From Streptosporangiaceae bacterium (GTDB lineage Bacteria; Actinomycetota; Actinomycetes; Streptosporangiales; Streptosporangiaceae): a DNA stretch of 13,550 bases. The notes beneath the pieces were generated by a model that saw only the letters and a list, made by a program, of their open reading frames with translations, searched no databases and was not told the DNA's origin. Made by a program: the position numbers and the translations under genes. The DNA lies in NCBI GenBank assembly GCA_030052355.1, contig JASIGS010000753.1, forward strand, positions 1 through 13,550, given 5' to 3'. Shown piece by piece: positions 12,934 through 13,550 of this stretch. The stretch's first letter is position 1. Every line of letters starts with the position of its first letter.

Positions 12934-13550
12934 ATGGATCGGATCGTTCGCACACCTGACGGCCGGGTACTCGCGGTTTGGGATGGCGGTGATCCCGAGG
13001 GCAGCCCGGTGCTCGTGCACAACGGCACTCCCATGTCGCGCCACCTGTATGGCCCCAACGTGGCGGATGCGGCCGAGCAAGGGCTGCGGCTGATCGGCTA
13101 TGACCGGCCTGGGTATGGCGGCTCGACACCCCAGCCGGGACGGACTGTTGCAGATTGCGCGGCCGATGTCAGGGCCATCTGCTCAGCGCTTGAGATCGGC
13201 AAGCTGGCGATGTGGGGCCTCTCCGGTGGCGGCCCGCGTGTGCTGGCGTGCGCGGCCCTGCTCCCCGACCTGGTTACCGCTGCCGCTGCGCTCGCGTCGT
13301 TTGCGCCGTATGACGCCGAAGGGCTGGACTGGTACGACGGCCTTCAGGCCGCCGATGCCTACCGGACGGCTCTCACCGACCCGGACTCGGTACGTGCCAG
13401 TCTGGACGAAGGCAGGAAGGAGGTACTGGCTGCCACGGCCAGCAGTCTGGCCAGGGAATGGGCCCCTTTCCTGTCGGCGCCGGACGCCGCGGTCATGACG
13501 GGCGAACTGGCTGAGTACACGGCCCGCACCAACCAGGAGGCGCTCGCGCC
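12934..13550 (+). CDS. Alpha/beta-fold hydrolase (3' end beyond the window)
   Basis: The frame is open from ATG 12934 to the window end (205 codons). GGAG lies 5 bases upstream of the start. An alpha/beta hydrolase is indicated by VLVHNGTP (27-33; oxyanion-loop region with HNG rather than the usual HGxP), the YDRPGYGGST turn (56-65) and the nucleophile elbow MWGLSGGGPR with S97 in G-L-S-G-G. The catalytic acid and His should lie beyond the edge. Such proteins include esterases, epoxide hydrolases and haloperoxidase-like enzymes, and the substrate cannot be told. It is separate from the toxin-antitoxin pair by 372 bases and likely marks the return to non-mobile sequence. Confidence 0.88.
   Translation, partial: MDRIVRTPDGRVLAVWDGGDPEGSPVLVHNGTPMSRHLYGPNVADAAEQGLRLIGYDRPGYGGSTPQPGRTVADCAADVRAICSALEIGKLAMWGLSGGGPRVLACAALLPDLVTAAAALASFAPYDAEGLDWYDGLQAADAYRTALTDPDSVRASLDEGRKEVLAATASSLAREWAPFLSAPDAAVMTGELAEYTARTNQEALA

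Noticed and set aside
12563..13129. Minus-strand open frame of 188 codons opposite the hydrolase start
   Set aside because: Antisense shadow of the alpha/beta hydrolase, in a different frame from the coding-like segment at 12571-12783.

Overview
The window looks like chromosome of a high-GC, sporulating, mycelial actinomycete (Streptosporangiales- or Streptomycetales-like; genus not assignable from this sequence). Pointers are the very high GC at third codon positions, GTG and TTG starts, an SsgB-like sporulation/cell-division protein, a SigE-family ECF sigma factor, and tRNAs typical of this phylum. There are about a dozen protein genes, four tRNAs and two gene remnants. I see no CRISPR array, insertion sequence, plasmid origin or prophage block.

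Left part (1-4624, all minus strand): the first codons of an unidentified gene at the edge; two tandem paralogous L,D-transpeptidases (159-1358 and 1581-2987), each with a membrane anchor, an Ig-like domain, a peptidoglycan-binding-like domain and a YkuD catalytic domain carrying a Ser-Leu-Gly-Cys motif; a secreted four-repeat COG4315-type protein (3291-4244) with a strong terminator; and a 61-residue small protein. The 240-base leader of the second transpeptidase can fold and shows weak resemblance to a c-di-GMP-I riboswitch.

Middle (4802-9227, minus strand): an overlapping three-gene unit of ECF sigma factor, membrane-anchored beta-propeller protein (possible anti-sigma or sensor partner) and an aminoglycoside-phosphotransferase-fold kinase. 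Upstream lie a secreted beta-helix protein and tRNA-Val(CAC).

Right part (9228-13550): a long, partly AT-rich regulatory region ahead of the ssgB-like gene; a bidirectional hairpin terminator shared with a convergent class IV aminotransferase; a tRNA-Gly/Cys/Val cluster on plus. Just past tRNA-Val(GAC) is an accessory zone: the C-terminal remnant of a tyrosine recombinase with its catalytic Tyr, an intact RelE/HigB-type toxin and XRE antitoxin pair with a probably leaderless promoter, and a degenerate antisense reading frame. This looks like the relic of an element integrated at the tRNA. An alpha/beta hydrolase then runs off the right edge.

The left half is mainly envelope and secretion functions; the ssgB/aminotransferase/tRNA block looks like conserved core; the stretch from 11732 to about 12900 is the acquired and decaying part. 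No clearly new multi-gene system is visible. The best candidates for something undescribed are the sigma/propeller/kinase operon, the structured transpeptidase leader and the integrase scar at the tRNA.
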